Origin: Janthinobacterium sp. 1_2014MBL_MicDiv
GTDB lineage: Bacteria; Pseudomonadota; Gammaproteobacteria; Burkholderiales; Burkholderiaceae_D
NCBI RefSeq assembly: GCF_001865675.1
Contig: NZ_CP011319.1
Coordinates: forward strand, 372,001 to 436,000
Direction: 5' to 3'
DNA length: 64,000 bases
The translations under genes were made by a program, and so were the position numbers. Shown here in pieces: positions 51,331 through 60,598 of the stretch. The number at the start of each line of letters is the position of its first letter. Within the stretch, counting starts at the first letter, position 1. The notes under the pieces are model-generated. The model was not told the DNA's origin and searched no databases. It worked only from the letters and a program-made list of their open reading frames with translations.

Positions 51331-53742
51331 ATGACCTACTCCCGTACCCGCATCGCCCGCGCGGTGGCCCTGTTGTGTGCCATGAACGCCGTCTTCGCCA
51401 GCCAGGCGCATGCCGATGGCGATGCGCCCGCCGTTTCCGCGTCCGCCGGCGATGCCCTTGAGGCGCCGCAAGCCGTGATCGTCACGGGCACGCGCGGCAG
51501 CAACCGCACGCAGTTCGACACCATGGCGCCCGTTGACGTGTTCAACCGCGAAGATATCGGCGCCGTCGAGTCGTCGGACTTGAACGATGTGCTGGCGCAA
51601 CTCGTACCGTCGTACGTGGTGCAGCGCTTGCCGATGGCCGATGGGCAAGTCTTCGTGCGTCCCGCAACCTTGCGCGGCCTGTCGCCGGACCAGACCCTGG
51701 TGCTGGTCAACGGCAAGCGTTTCCACCGCAGTGCCCTGCTCGGCGCGCGCGGCGCGCAGGCGGCCGACCTGGCGCAGATTCCCGTGTCTGCCATCAAGCG
51801 CATCGAGGTGTTGCGCGACGGTGCCTCGGCCCAGTATGGTTCCGATGCGATCGCGGGCGTGATCAACATCATCCTCGACGATACGCTGGGCACGGAACTC
51901 TCCGTGCACCATTCGCAATACTCGGAAGGCGACGGCAAGGGTAACGAGCTCAACCTGAAAACGGGCTTTACCTTTGGCGAGACGGGCAAGGCGACGATTT
52001 TCGGCGCGCTGGCCAAGTCCGACCCCACTTCGCGCACGCGCCAGCGGGCCGACGCCATTGCTTTCCAGAACGCGCATCCGGAGTTGAAGGTGCCGAATCC
52101 CGTGCAGCGCTGGGGCCAGCCTGAACTCGACAGCAAGCGCCTCGGCTTCAATGCCAGCATGGCCCTGTCCGACACCACGGAGCTGTACGGCTTTGGCCTG
52201 TTCAGCCGCAGCGACGGCACCTCGGACTTCAACTGGCGCAACCCGGACACGAGCACGGGCGCGTACAAGACCAGCAGCCTGTTCCCCGGCTGGGACTTGC
52301 GCAGCATCTATCCGCTCGGTTTCAGCCCCAGCTATTCCAATGACCAGGACGACCTGCAAGTGGTGGCCGGCGTGCGCGGCCGCTTCAACGACCGCTTCGG
52401 CTGGGATGTGAGCGCGTCCTACGGCCGCAACCGCATCGATTACCACCTGGCCAATTCCATCAATGCCTCGATGGGGCCGACCAGCCCGACGGCGTTTTAC
52501 CTGGGCCAGCTGTCGCAGGCGGAAAAGATCCTCAACGCCAATTTCAACTATGAATTACCGGTGGCCTCCTTGCCGCAGCCCGTCAATATCGCGTTTGGCG
52601 CGGAAGCGCGCAACGAAACCTATGGCGTGCGCGCCGGCGATGCGGCGTCCTACCTGGTGGGACCGGGCGCGGCCATTGGCCTCGATGCGAACTCGAATGG
52701 CGCGCCCGGTTTCAGCGACCGCCAGGCGGGCAGCTGGGGCCAGGACAGCTATGCGGCCTACCTGGACGTGGAAGTGCCGCTGAGCCGCGCCTGGAGCGTG
52801 GGCGGCGCGGCCCGCTATGAGCATTTTTCGGAATTCGGCAGCACCGTCAACGGCAAGTTGTCGGCCCGCTACGCGCTGAGCGAGGACTTCGCCTTGCGCG
52901 GCTCTTACTCGACGGGTTTCCGCGCGCCGACGCCGGGCCAGTCGAATACCAACAGCACGAATCAGGGCCTCGATACCAAGACCTTGCTGCTGTTTACCAG
53001 CGGCCGCCTGGCGAATAACGATCCGCTGGCCATCCTGCTCGGCGCGCAGGCGCTGAAACCCGAAAAATCGAAGAACCTGTCGCTGGGCTTTACGTGGAAG
53101 ACGCCGGCCGGTTTTTCCGGTTCCGTCGACGTGTATGACATCAAGGTCAGCGACCGCTTCAGCACGTCCGCCGCGTTTGCCGTGCCGGCTGGCGTGGCCA
53201 ACCCGCTGCGCTACACCTCCGTCAGCTATTTCACGAACGACTTCGACACCACCACGCGCGGCATCGATATCGTCGGCAGCCACCTGAGCCGCGTCGGCGA
53301 CGGCAAGCTGAACTTGACTCTCGCCTACAACTACAACACGACGCAAGTCGATGGCGGCAAGTCCAGCCTGGTCACCAATCCTGCCCAGCGGCAAGTGTTC
53401 GAAGAGCGCCTGCCGCGCCAGAAGGCCACCGTCAGCGCAAACTATGATCTCGGCAGCTGGAATACCCTGGCCCGCGTGCGCTACTATGGCGCCTGGACGG
53501 ACAATTCCGGCAATGCCACGGGCGATATCTTCCAGCGCTTCGGCGCCATGCAATTTCTCGACCTGGCCGCCAGCTACAAGATCAGCGAGCAGCAGTCGCT
53601 GCGCGTGGGCGTCGACAATGTGCTGGATAAGTATCCCGATGAGGCAACGTTCCAGGCCAGCCGCGGTCTGATTTACTCGCGCAATGCGCCGTACGACACG
53701 GATGGCCGCAACCTGTATGTGGAATATAAAGTGAAGTTCTAA
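51331..53742 (+). CDS. TonB-dependent outer membrane receptor
   Basis: 803 residues. Signal peptide to about residue 33 (ALLCAMNAVFASQAHA), a TonB-box-like segment QAVIVTGTR, the plug domain (SSDLNDVLAQLVPSYVVQRL, LRGLSPDQTLVLVNGKRFHR, IKRIEVLRDGASAQYGSDAI), and a 22-strand-type barrel ending in YVEYKVKF with terminal phenylalanine, as required by the BAM machinery. It imports an iron chelate or another large solute. The ATG at 51331 starts a normal signal peptide; the frame is open 22 codons further. A periplasmic PLP enzyme gene follows 24 bases later, which hints at a specific, possibly siderophore, substrate. No Fur box was recognised in the 250 bases upstream, which are AT-rich. Confidence 0.9.
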   Translation: MTYSRTRIARAVALLCAMNAVFASQAHADGDAPAVSASAGDALEAPQAVIVTGTRGSNRTQFDTMAPVDVFNREDIGAVESSDLNDVLAQLVPSYVVQRLPMADGQVFVRPATLRGLSPDQTLVLVNGKRFHRSALLGARGAQAADLAQIPVSAIKRIEVLRDGASAQYGSDAIAGVINIILDDTLGTELSVHHSQYSEGDGKGNELNLKTGFTFGETGKATIFGALAKSDPTSRTRQRADAIAFQNAHPELKVPNPVQRWGQPELDSKRLGFNASMALSDTTELYGFGLFSRSDGTSDFNWRNPDTSTGAYKTSSLFPGWDLRSIYPLGFSPSYSNDQDDLQVVAGVRGRFNDRFGWDVSASYGRNRIDYHLANSINASMGPTSPTAFYLGQLSQAEKILNANFNYELPVASLPQPVNIAFGAEARNETYGVRAGDAASYLVGPGAAIGLDANSNGAPGFSDRQAGSWGQDSYAAYLDVEVPLSRAWSVGGAARYEHFSEFGSTVNGKLSARYALSEDFALRGSYSTGFRAPTPGQSNTNSTNQGLDTKTLLLFTSGRLANNDPLAILLGAQALKPEKSKNLSLGFTWKTPAGFSGSVDVYDIKVSDRFSTSAAFAVPAGVANPLRYTSVSYFTNDFDTTTRGIDIVGSHLSRVGDGKLNLTLAYNYNTTQVDGGKSSLVTNPAQRQVFEERLPRQKATVSANYDLGSWNTLARVRYYGAWTDNSGNATGDIFQRFGAMQFLDLAASYKISEQQSLRVGVDNVLDKYPDEATFQASRGLIYSRNAPYDTDGRNLYVEYKVKF

Positions 53743-53766
53743 GCATTACATACTAAGGGGCACTTT

Positions 53767-55083
53767 TTGAAAATGAATCCTCAACGCCGCGCGCTGCTGT
53801 GCGCCGGCTCGCTGGCGGCGGCGCTGCCGTTTGCTGCGGGCGCCGCCGGGGCCGCGCCGCTGGCAGCCGTCTTGCCGCCGCTGCCAACGGTGCCGCCCGG
53901 CACCACGCCGGACATGCTGGCGACCAGGCCGGCGTACTGGCAGGCCGTGGCCGCGCAATACGACACGACCGATGCGGTCGTGCAACTCGATAACGCCTTC
54001 TGGGGTTCGATGGCCAGGCCCGTGCTGGCACATTACGAGCAGCAACTGGCCATGGTCAACCGCGACAACGCCTGGTATGCGCGCATGCGCTTCCCTGCCG
54101 ATTTCGAGGCGGCGCGCGCGGCGGCGGCGAAGGCGCTGGGCGTGGCTACCGATGAAATCGTGCTGACGCGGGGCGCCACGGAAGCGCTGCAAGTGCTGAT
54201 CGCCGGCTACAACCGCTTGCAGCCCGGCGATACGGTGCTGTACGCGGACATCGATTACGACAACATGATCACCGTCATGCGCTGGCTCAGGCAGCGGCGC
54301 GGCGCCGACGTGGTGGCTATCACCATGCCGGAACCGTTTACGCACGATAGCGTGGTCGCCGCCTATGTGGCCGCCATGGATCGCCAGCCGAAGCTGAAGC
54401 TGATGCTGCTCACGCATGTGAACCACCGCAACGGCATGGTCTTGCCCGTCGCCGAGATCAGCCGCCTGGCGCGCGAGCGGGGCATCGATGTCATCGTCGA
54501 TACGGCGCACGGTTTCGGCCAGCTGGACATGACGATTCCCGACTTGCAGGCGGACTTTGCCGGCATCAACCTGCATAAATGGATAGGCGCGCCCGTGGGC
54601 GTGGGCGCCGCCTACATCAGGCGGGGCAGGGTGGCCGATATCGACCCGTATATGGGAGAAACGGCGGGAGAGGATATCCGCACGCGCGTGCACACGGGCA
54701 CGGTCAATTTCGCCGCTTACCTGAGCTTGCCGACGGCGCTGGACTTGCACGCGCAGATCGGCGTGGCCAATAAGCAGGCGCGGCTGCGGCTATTGCGTAA
54801 CCGCTGGGTGGACGCGGCGCGCGGCATCGACGGCATCGAGGTGCTGGCCTCAAGCGACCCGCGCCTGACGAGCGCCATCGCGTCGTTCCGCCTGAAAGGC
54901 AGGACGAGCGTGGCCGATAACTTTGCCTTGTCGAAAAAACTGGTGCAGGAACACGGCATCTTTGCCGTGCCGCGCGACGGTCTCGCTTCCGGCGCTTGCC
55001 TGCGCGTGACGCCCGGCATCTTTACGCCCGAGTCGCACCTGGACAAGCTGGTGGAGGCCTTGCGCAAGGTTGCCAGGGGCTGA
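53767..55083 (+). CDS. Tat-exported class V aminotransferase-fold PLP enzyme (isopenicillin-N-epimerase/PvdN-like)
   Basis: 438 residues. The N-terminus MKMNPQRRALLCAGSLAAAL carries a twin arginine and hydrophobic stretch ending near AAGAAGAA, a probable Tat signal. The fold-type I PLP domain includes TRGATEALQVLIAGY, DVIVDTAHGFGQLD and the Schiff-base lysine K271 in INLHKWIGAPVGVG. Class V enzymes with Tat signals include PvdN, which modifies pyoverdine precursors in the periplasm. A TTG at 53767 sits six bases after AAGGGG and is preferred over the ATG at 53773. Directly behind a TonB receptor gene, so probably co-transcribed. Reaction unknown. Confidence 0.85.
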   Translation: MKMNPQRRALLCAGSLAAALPFAAGAAGAAPLAAVLPPLPTVPPGTTPDMLATRPAYWQAVAAQYDTTDAVVQLDNAFWGSMARPVLAHYEQQLAMVNRDNAWYARMRFPADFEAARAAAAKALGVATDEIVLTRGATEALQVLIAGYNRLQPGDTVLYADIDYDNMITVMRWLRQRRGADVVAITMPEPFTHDSVVAAYVAAMDRQPKLKLMLLTHVNHRNGMVLPVAEISRLARERGIDVIVDTAHGFGQLDMTIPDLQADFAGINLHKWIGAPVGVGAAYIRRGRVADIDPYMGETAGEDIRTRVHTGTVNFAAYLSLPTALDLHAQIGVANKQARLRLLRNRWVDAARGIDGIEVLASSDPRLTSAIASFRLKGRTSVADNFALSKKLVQEHGIFAVPRDGLASGACLRVTPGIFTPESHLDKLVEALRKVARG

Positions 55084-55134
55084 TGCGAAGCGCGGCCCGC
55101 CTGCGCGGGGCGGGCCGCGTGACCGCGGTGATGC

Positions 55135-56259
55135 TTAGGCGCGCAAGGTCGACAGGATAGGTTGCAGCACGGCAGCCCCCAGGGCGGCGCTGCGTGCACC
55201 GCTCCAGCCCGTTTGCGGGTCCGGATCGTTGGCGTTGTCCTTGAACGGCAGTTCCAGGGTCAGCGACAGGCAGCCGAAGGCGTGGGTGATGTGGGGCGAA
55301 CCCATGGTCAGCACTTCCGGCGTGAACGGGCCGTCTTCATAGCCGTGTTCATCCTGGAAGTCGGGGCTGGCCACCTTGAAGTCGGCGATGAAGCGGTCTT
55401 GCTCGGCTTTTTGTGCTGGCGTGAAGTTTTCCAGCGCATCGCTGCCGGCCACGAACACGTACGGCAAGCCTTCGTCGCCATGCACGTCGAGGAACAGGTC
55501 GCAGCCGATTTCATGCATCTTCTGTTTCACCAGGAACACTTCCGGGCTGCGCTCCATCGTCGGCGTCATCCATTCGCGGTTCAGGTTGGCGCCAGCCGCG
55601 TTGGTGCGCAGGTTGCCATGCACGGAACCGTCCGGGTTCATGTTCGGCACCACGTAGAAGACGGCGTCTTGCAGGCATTGGCGGGCAAATGGATTGGCCT
55701 GGTCCAGCAGCGCCTCGAGCATGCCTTCGACAAACCATTCGGCCATCGTCTCGCCCGGGTGCTGGCGCGCAATGACCCAGACTTTCTTCTCGGCATCGGC
55801 ATCGCCGACCACCAGCAGATTCATGTCGCGGCCTTCCACGGTGCTGCCCAGGTCGATCAAGCGCACCAGCGGCGACGCTTGCGCGCTGTCGATCAGGGCC
55901 AGGTGGCGATCCCATGGGTACGGTTCGAAATAGGCGTAGTACACGCTTTCCTCTTCCGGCGTGTGTGCGATGGTCATCACGGTGCCGTCAAAGCTGGTGG
56001 GCACGCGGAACCACGTTTCGCGGTCGTAGCTGGCGACCGCCTGGTAATCCTTCCAGCCGTCCGGGTAGGCCGACTTGCCTGCATTCATGAAGCGGATCGT
56101 GCACGCCTCACCCTGCGCGCCTTGCAGGCGGAAATAAAACCACTGCGTGATGTCGGCGTGGGAATCCTTGCGAATGTTCAGCTCGATGGATTGGGCATCG
56201 TCGGCGCGCAGCACTTCGATCGCGCCGGCATCGAATTGCTGGCTGATTTTAATGGTCAT
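55135..56259 (-). CDS. M14-family zinc carboxypeptidase, cytosolic-carboxypeptidase-like
   Basis: 374 residues. A beta-sandwich N-terminal domain (IEVLRADDAQSIELNIRKDS, WFYFRLQGAQGEACTIRFMN) precedes an M14 domain with zinc ligands in RQHPGETMAEWF (H and E) and LDVHGDEGLP (H), the NPDGSVHGNLRTNAAGANLN block, and a late catalytic glutamate in SLTLELPFKD. This two-domain form resembles the M14D cytosolic carboxypeptidases that, in eukaryotes, trim glutamate tails. No signal peptide. The ATG at 56259 has AGGAA five bases upstream; an extra seven codons are unsupported. Substrate in bacteria unclear. Confidence 0.86.
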   Translation of the reverse strand: MTIKISQQFDAGAIEVLRADDAQSIELNIRKDSHADITQWFYFRLQGAQGEACTIRFMNAGKSAYPDGWKDYQAVASYDRETWFRVPTSFDGTVMTIAHTPEEESVYYAYFEPYPWDRHLALIDSAQASPLVRLIDLGSTVEGRDMNLLVVGDADAEKKVWVIARQHPGETMAEWFVEGMLEALLDQANPFARQCLQDAVFYVVPNMNPDGSVHGNLRTNAAGANLNREWMTPTMERSPEVFLVKQKMHEIGCDLFLDVHGDEGLPYVFVAGSDALENFTPAQKAEQDRFIADFKVASPDFQDEHGYEDGPFTPEVLTMGSPHITHAFGCLSLTLELPFKDNANDPDPQTGWSGARSAALGAAVLQPILSTLRA

Positions 56260-56401
56260 GAGTGTTCCTGATAAAAACAAGAGAGGTTTTGCATCGTGTG
56301 CAATGGCGCGATGATACCTGTTTTGTCTGCGTCTTTGTGCTGGCGCAAACGACGCGCGATGCGCTTTGCTAAGGTGATAGCTCGAACATCAGGAGATCAT
56401 C

Positions 56402-56653
56402 ATGGACGACAACGGTAAACACATACGCGAGCTGGAAAAGAAAGTCAGCGCCCTCAGCGACGCGCTGGCGCACCTGGGCAAGGGCACGACCTTGCAGGAA
56501 TTGCTGCGCATCCTGCGCTTTCCCGGCTACACGACGCCGGCCGAATTCACCTTCAATGCCGCCATCCTCGACACCATGCTGGTGCAGGCCAATGCGCTGG
56601 AAAAGCTGGGGCAGGATTTGCTGGCCGGGGCGAAACAGGTCGTCGTCAAGTAA
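56402..56653 (+). CDS. small hypothetical protein with N-terminal coiled coil
   Basis: 83 residues. The first 25 (DDNGKHIRELEKKVSALSDA) form a likely short coiled coil, followed by a helical remainder (TLQELLRILRFPGYTTPAEF). AGGAG lies seven bases before the ATG. Cytoplasmic, no recognised family. It faces away from the carboxypeptidase gene and is followed by 155 bases, including a 12-bp tandem repeat, before the end of paaX on the other strand. Confidence 0.7.
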   Translation: MDDNGKHIRELEKKVSALSDALAHLGKGTTLQELLRILRFPGYTTPAEFTFNAAILDTMLVQANALEKLGQDLLAGAKQVVVK

Positions 56654-56657
56654 TGAG

Positions 56658-56693
56658 CGTCTGATGAATCGTCTGATTGATCGTCTGATTAAT
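56658..56693. repeat. three tandem copies of a 12-bp repeat
   Basis: CGTCTGATGAAT, CGTCTGATTGAT and CGTCTGATTAAT follow each other without gaps, directly after the stop of the 83-residue gene. Copies differ at positions 9 and 10. Three copies of a 12-mer suggest local slippage duplication. Confidence 0.75.
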
Positions 56694-56808
56694 CAGCGCC
56701 TGTTGCTGCGCGCCTGCCGAACGCCTGCAAAATGTTCGGGGCCAGGCGCAGGGCCGCAGGCAGCGCAAACGTAGGCTTGGGCCCTGCAGCGCCGCCATGG
56801 ACGTTTTC

Positions 56809-57738
56809 TCAGCTGTTCAACCCGCCGAAACGTTCGTAGAACCACGGCTCCACATCGGGCGCCTGTGCATCCTCGCGCCGCAGGGTGGCCAGGATATGCT
56901 CCTCGGCGGCCGCATACGTGATGCGGTACAGCGCGCGCGCCAGCGCGTAGGCCTGCGTGCCGGGCCACGGTTCGGGCAGCAGCTCGACGGGTAGTTGCGG
57001 ATCGTGCAATTGCACGCGGCGGTAGGCGTGCGTCAACAGTGAGCGGATGACGAACGCTTGTTCGGCGTCGAACACGGGGTTGTCTTGCAGCAAGGTCAGC
57101 AGCGGCTGGAAGCTGGCGATGAATTTTTCATAGCCGGCCATCACTTCCGACAAATCCCAGCATTCGCCCACCATGTCGCGCAGCGGGCGCGTACTGACGC
57201 CCGGCAATTCCGTGGTGTGGCACACATACAGCTTGCCCTGCACTTCGTTGCGCGCGAGGATATCCTCGAGCGCTTCCGCATTGCTGGCCGGATGGCCGAA
57301 GATGCCGGGCGCGATCAAGCCATAGCCAGCCCACAGCAATTCCTTGCGCAGGGCGCCCCGTTCGGCGGCGCCGATGCTGCCGGCCGGGCCGATCACCAGG
57401 GTCCAGCTGCCATCCCAGTGCGCGACCAGCGGCGCATAGATGCGGCGGTAGGCGCGCTCGAAGCGGGCCAGCGCGTCGGGACGTATCGTATAGGCGCTGC
57501 GGCGGCCATCCCTTTGCGAGCTGAGCCAGCCCTCCTGCGCCAGGCGGAACACGCTGGTGCGCAGCAAGCGGTCGTTGACGCCGAACGGCGCCAGCAATTC
57601 GATCAGGCTGCCGAGCCAGATGGCGCCGCCGCGCGGCACGATGGCATCGCCGAAAATCGTCATCACCAGCGACTTCGAGCGGGGCGGGTCGGTGGCGAGG
57701 AAGGCGGCTATCCATGTGCTGCAAGCGGTGTTCTTCAT
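56809..57738 (-). CDS. paaX: phenylacetate operon repressor PaaX
   Basis: 309 residues: N-terminal winged helix (LVMTIFGDAIVPRGGAIWLG, RTSVFRLAQEGWLSSQRDGR), the central domain (SWTLVIGPAGSIGAAERGAL, LWAGYGLIAPGIFGHPA) and a C-terminal domain with LLTHAYRRVQLHDPQLPVEL. PaaX represses paa genes until phenylacetyl-CoA binds. The ATG at 57738 has AGGA closely upstream. Divergent from paaA with 224 bases between, where its operators should lie. Family identification is strong and context confirms it. Confidence 0.95.
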   Translation of the reverse strand: MKNTACSTWIAAFLATDPPRSKSLVMTIFGDAIVPRGGAIWLGSLIELLAPFGVNDRLLRTSVFRLAQEGWLSSQRDGRRSAYTIRPDALARFERAYRRIYAPLVAHWDGSWTLVIGPAGSIGAAERGALRKELLWAGYGLIAPGIFGHPASNAEALEDILARNEVQGKLYVCHTTELPGVSTRPLRDMVGECWDLSEVMAGYEKFIASFQPLLTLLQDNPVFDAEQAFVIRSLLTHAYRRVQLHDPQLPVELLPEPWPGTQAYALARALYRITYAAAEEHILATLRREDAQAPDVEPWFYERFGGLNS

Positions 57739-57962
57739 GTGGTCCTGGTCTGGCCGTATTGGTCGTTTCAATAAAAGCAGCAGTTTACTTTGCCATGCGC
57801 CGGGGCGTGGACTATTTTTTCACATCATACCCCCGTAAAAGACTCATAAGATACGGATTTATGAAATGATTCAAATCAAGTGTATGCAAATCGTTTTATG
57901 TATCGTATTATCCGTGTATCGCTTTGCGCTATAGCAAAGAAACACGACATGGGAGACACATC
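57739..57962. promoter_or_regulatory. divergent paaX/paaA control region
   Basis: AT-rich 224-base region between the two divergent starts. GTATCG occurs twice, at 57900-57905 and 57916-57921, within an imperfect repeat near the likely paaA promoter, and TGATTCAAATCA (about 57868-57879) contains an inverted TGATT/AATCA. I cannot assign a PaaX box with certainty: the consensus remembered from E. coli fits only partly. Confidence 0.4.
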
Positions 57963-58952
57963 ATGTACGCACAAATGGTTGAAACCGGCCTCAAAAACGT
58001 CCGCTCGATCGACGACATGGGATCGGAAGAACGCGCTTTTCAGGCGCGCATCGACGAAGGTATCAAGATCGAAGCCAAGGATTGGATGCCGGACGCCTAC
58101 CGCAAGACCCTGATCCGCCAGATTTCGCAGCACGCCCACTCGGAAATCGTCGGTCAATTGCCTGAGGGTAACTGGGTCACGCGCGCACCTACCCTGAAGC
58201 GCAAGTCCATCCTGCTGGCGAAGATCCAGGACGAAGCGGGCCACGGCCTGTACCTGTACAGCGCCGCGGAAACCCTCGGTGTCTCGCGCGACGAGCTGCT
58301 GGCTGCCTTGCACTCAGGCAAAGCCAAGTATTCCAGCATCTTTAACTATCCGACCCTGTCGTGGGCCGACATGGGCGCCATCGGCTGGCTGGTCGACGGT
58401 TCCGCCATCATCAACCAGATTCCCCTGTGCCGCTGCTCGTATGGCCCGTATGCACGCGCCATGATCCGCGTCTGCAAGGAAGAATCGTTCCATGCGCGCC
58501 AGGGCTACGACATCATGATGTCGCTGTGCAAGGGCACGTCCGAGCAGAAGGCCATGGCGCAGGATGCGCTGAACCGCTGGTGGTGGCCTTCGCTGATGAT
58601 GTTCGGTCCGTCCGATGCCGCTTCCGTCAACAGCGCCCAATCGGCGCAGTGGCGCATCAAGCTGTTTTCGAACGATGAGTTGCGCCAGCGCATGGTCGAC
58701 CAGACCGTGCCGCAAATCGAATACCTGGGCCTGACCGTGCCCGACCCCGACCTGAAATTCAATGCCGAAACGGGCCACTATGAATTCGGCGAGATCGACT
58801 GGTCCGAGTTCAACAATGTCTTGAAGGGCAATGGCCCGTGCAACCGCGAGCGCCTGCAAACGCGCGTGAAAGCGTATGAGGACGGCGAATGGTTCCGCGA
58901 TGCCTTGGTCGCGTATGCAGACAAGCAAGCCGCTAACAAAGCGGCAGCGTAA
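57963..58952 (+). CDS. paaA: ring 1,2-phenylacetyl-CoA epoxidase, catalytic subunit PaaA
   Basis: 329 residues, the diiron subunit of the PaaABCE monooxygenase, which epoxidises the ring of phenylacetyl-CoA. The ferritin-like iron ligands lie in KIQDEAGHGLYLYSAAETL and VCKEESFHARQGYDIMM. The ATG at 57963 follows GGGAGACACATC; thirteen further in-frame codons upstream are not part of it. First gene of the operon. Confidence 0.97.
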   Translation: MYAQMVETGLKNVRSIDDMGSEERAFQARIDEGIKIEAKDWMPDAYRKTLIRQISQHAHSEIVGQLPEGNWVTRAPTLKRKSILLAKIQDEAGHGLYLYSAAETLGVSRDELLAALHSGKAKYSSIFNYPTLSWADMGAIGWLVDGSAIINQIPLCRCSYGPYARAMIRVCKEESFHARQGYDIMMSLCKGTSEQKAMAQDALNRWWWPSLMMFGPSDAASVNSAQSAQWRIKLFSNDELRQRMVDQTVPQIEYLGLTVPDPDLKFNAETGHYEFGEIDWSEFNNVLKGNGPCNRERLQTRVKAYEDGEWFRDALVAYADKQAANKAAA

Positions 58953-58980
58953 ACAGATAAGACAGATAGGGGAGAGCAAC

Positions 58981-59265
58981 ATGAGCAAAGAATGGCCATT
59001 GTGGGAAGTTTTCATCCGCAGCCAGCACGGGCTGGCGCACAAGCATGTGGGCAGCCTGCACGCTTCCGACGCCACCATGGCGGTCAACCATGCGCGCGAC
59101 GTCTACACGCGCCGCAATGAGGGCGTGAGCATCTGGGTGGTGCGCGCAGCCGACATCGTCGCCAGCAGCCCCGGCGACAAGGGCGCGCTGTTCGAACCAT
59201 CGAACAGCAAGGTGTACCGTCACCCCACCTTCTTCCCGATGCCGGAAGAAGTCAAGAACCTGTGA
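58981..59265 (+). CDS. paaB: phenylacetyl-CoA epoxidase subunit PaaB
   Basis: 94 residues starting MSKEWPLWEVFIRSQHGLAH, with ATMAVNHARDVYTRRNEGVS and IVASSPGDKGALFEPSNSKV, the PaaB hallmarks. This small subunit is needed for assembly of the active complex and electron transfer. ATG with GGGGAGAG upstream; 28 bases after paaA. Confidence 0.97.
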   Translation: MSKEWPLWEVFIRSQHGLAHKHVGSLHASDATMAVNHARDVYTRRNEGVSIWVVRAADIVASSPGDKGALFEPSNSKVYRHPTFFPMPEEVKNL

Positions 59266-59279
59266 TGGGAGCGCCTGCG

Positions 59280-60032
59280 ATGGATGACAAGGTCAATTAC
59301 CTCCTGCGCCTGGGCGACAACGCCCTGGTCCTCAGCCAGCAGCTGTCGCAGCTGTGCGGCAAGGGCCCGGCGCTGGAAGAAGACATGGCGCTGACCAACG
59401 TGGCGCTGGACCTGCTGGGCCAGACGCGCTTGTGGTTCAGCTATGCGGCCGAACTGGAAAACGCGGGCCGCGACGAGGACGATATCGCCTTCCTGCGCGA
59501 CGCCCACGACTTCAAGAACTGCCTGCTGCTCGAGCAGCCGAACGGCAATTACGCCGACACCATGATGCGCCAGTTCTTCTTCGACACCTGGCACTACTTC
59601 CAGCTGCTGGAACTGACGAAATCGGCTGACGCGCGCATCGTCGAAGTGGCGCAGAAGTCGATCAAGGAAGTCACCTATCACCTGCGCCGCAGCGGCGATC
59701 TTGTTGTGCGCCTCGGCGACGGCACGGAGCAAAGCCACGCGAAAACGCAGGCCGCGGCCGATGCGCTGTGGATGTACACGGGCGAGATGTTCAAGTACGA
59801 CGCCGTCGACCAGGCCATGGTCGCCGCCGGCATCGCGCCGCCGTCCGACATCCTGCGCCAGGCTTTCCTCGAGCACGTGGCCGAGATCTTCGCCGAAGCC
59901 ACCCTGGCCATGCCGGCGCCGGACGCCTGGATGCAAAAGGGCGGCAAGCAGGGCACGCACACGGAGCACCTGGGCTTTATCCTGGCCGAGATGCAGTTCC
60001 TGCAGCGCGCCTATCCCGGGGCGGAGTGGTAA
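59280..60032 (+). CDS. paaC: phenylacetyl-CoA epoxidase structural subunit PaaC
   Basis: 250 residues, ferritin-like: YLLRLGDNALVLSQQLSQLC, MALTNVALDLLGQTRLWFSY and FFFDTWHYFQLLELTKSA. PaaC lacks a functional diiron site and supports PaaA in the heterodimer. The ATG at 59280 is preceded by GGAG at eight bases; an ATG at 59265, on the paaB stop, would add five residues. Its stop overlaps paaD by one base. Confidence 0.96.
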   Translation: MDDKVNYLLRLGDNALVLSQQLSQLCGKGPALEEDMALTNVALDLLGQTRLWFSYAAELENAGRDEDDIAFLRDAHDFKNCLLLEQPNGNYADTMMRQFFFDTWHYFQLLELTKSADARIVEVAQKSIKEVTYHLRRSGDLVVRLGDGTEQSHAKTQAAADALWMYTGEMFKYDAVDQAMVAAGIAPPSDILRQAFLEHVAEIFAEATLAMPAPDAWMQKGGKQGTHTEHLGFILAEMQFLQRAYPGAEW

Positions 60033-60559
60033 TGAACACGGCCACGGCAGCGCTGGACGCGGCCCAGGTCTGGGCCTGGCTCGGCGACGTGCCGGATCCG
60101 GAAATCCCCGTCATTTCAGTGGTGGACCTGGGCATCGTGCGCGCCGTCGAAGTCACGGACGGCGATGCGTGCATCGTGACGATCACGCCCACGTATTCGG
60201 GCTGTCCGGCCATGCAGGTGATCGCCGATGCCGTCACGGATGCCTTGCGCAGCCACGGCGTGGCCAAGGTGACCCTGGTGAACCAGCTGTCGCCCGCGTG
60301 GACCACGGACTGGATGAGCGAGGCGGGCAAGGTCAAGCTGCAAGGCTATGGCATCGCCCCGCCGCAGCAGCAGGTGATCGACATCAGCGGCTTGCGTGGT
60401 GGCGTCAAGCGCCAGGCCATGCCAAGGCTGGACGTGATCTGCCCGAACTGCGGCTCGACGCATACGCAGCTGACCAGCCAGTTCGGCTCCACGCCGTGCA
60501 AGGCCCTGTACAAATGTCTCGATTGCCGCGAACCGTTTGATTACTTCAAGTGCCACTAG
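60032..60559 (+). CDS. paaD: phenylacetyl-CoA epoxidase maturation factor PaaD
   Basis: 175 residues. A MIP18/SufT-like domain (WAWLGDVPDPEIPVISVVDL, ITPTYSGCPAMQVIADAV) is followed by a C-terminal zinc or iron-sulfur motif with CPNCG and CLDCREPFDYFKCH. PaaD is thought to insert the Fe-S cluster of PaaE or otherwise mature the complex. Start overlaps the paaC stop (TAATG). Confidence 0.95.
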   Translation: MNTATAALDAAQVWAWLGDVPDPEIPVISVVDLGIVRAVEVTDGDACIVTITPTYSGCPAMQVIADAVTDALRSHGVAKVTLVNQLSPAWTTDWMSEAGKVKLQGYGIAPPQQQVIDISGLRGGVKRQAMPRLDVICPNCGSTHTQLTSQFGSTPCKALYKCLDCREPFDYFKCH

Positions 60560-60598
60560 CCACGCTAAAACAAGGCACGAAGAAACTGGAGATGAAGC

